A stretch of DNA of 64,000 nt, from contig NZ_KI912405.1 in NCBI RefSeq assembly GCF_000518245.1, positions 183,116 through 247,115 of the forward strand, given 5' to 3'. The DNA comes from Brachyspira alvinipulli ATCC 51933. Its GTDB lineage: Bacteria; Spirochaetota; Brachyspiria; Brachyspirales; Brachyspiraceae. Below are positions 64,000 through 64,000 of the stretch, one piece after another. The translations under genes were made by a program, and so were the position numbers. Positions within the stretch are counted from its first letter, which is position 1, and each line of letters opens with the position of its first letter. Under the pieces are notes generated by a model. That model was not told the origin of the DNA and did no database searches. It saw only the letters and a program-made list of their open reading frames with translations.

Positions 64000-64000
64000 A

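Noticed and set aside
1..64000. tRNA, rRNA, prophage or insertion sequence
   Set aside because: No cloverleaf with a TTCRANYC arm, no rRNA-like block and no transposase or integrase frame was seen by eye; tRNAscan-SE would settle the tRNA point.

Overview
The window is very AT-rich and its gene content points to an anaerobic, host-associated spirochaete, most likely a Brachyspira. Supporting signs are a spiro-SPASM protein, tandem lipoprotein OppA genes, a truncated RNase R, a butyryl/acetyl CoA-transferase, a flavodiiron protein and uronate catabolism. The species cannot be fixed from the sequence. No rRNA, tRNA, phage or transposase gene was found.

Layout. 1-8.3 kb: the end of a chemoreceptor, RNase R, the histidine genes hisZ-hisG-hisD (with a 42-codon ORF on the opposite strand between hisZ and hisG) and a MATE exporter. 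8.3-21.6 kb is accessory: a composite intergenic repeat (full or partial copies near 8.4, 14.2 and 21.5 kb, another at 59.9 kb), a frameshifted PD-(D/E)XK nuclease with a small two-module zinc protein, an ankyrin protein with a membrane partner, two lipoproteins, a BspA-repeat/DUF4132 fusion, a Bax-inhibitor-like protein and a small membrane protein with near-identical leaders, a secreted-looking alcohol dehydrogenase and an exported rubrerythrin-like protein. 21.6-25 kb: methyltransferase, galactose mutarotase and a YfcC-type carrier.

25.2-29.0 kb is the most striking part. An ArsR-controlled metalloid operon (arsR, ACR3-type arsenite exporter, ArsP-type permease) runs into three tandem genes for small thioredoxin-fold proteins. 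Each has one in-frame TGA at a redox motif (Cys-Gly-TGA, Cys-Gly-TGA, TGA-Gly-Cys). Each TGA is followed at 20-24 nt by a hairpin with G in the first two loop positions, as expected of a bacterial SECIS element. They are best read as three selenoproteins, the second frameshifted near its C-terminus.

29-38.7 kb is a complete glucuronate route: TRAP transporter DctPQM, uronate isomerase, fructuronate reductase, mannonate dehydratase, KDG kinase and KDPG aldolase, with a divergent GntR regulator. 38.7-47 kb: TPR protein, DJ-1 family protein, sugar nucleotidyltransferase, then a minus-strand group with prfA, a zinc-ribbon protein, spiro-SPASM and membrane proteins. 47-51.7 kb: flavodiiron protein, an acyl-CoA dehydrogenase/EtfA/rubredoxin fusion and a CoA-transferase, suggesting electron flow from acyl-CoA through rubredoxin to oxygen or NO. 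52-56.9 kb: three OppA lipoproteins. 57-59.7 kb: membrane protein, EF-P with an unusual tip, a membrane-anchored nuclease and thiE. 60.3 kb to the end: TPR proteins, the second frameshifted at an A8 run.

Three apparent frameshifts lie at short A/T runs (10260-10265, 28477-28480, 63650-63657). They could be assembly errors, slippage sites or true lesions, and the reads should be checked.
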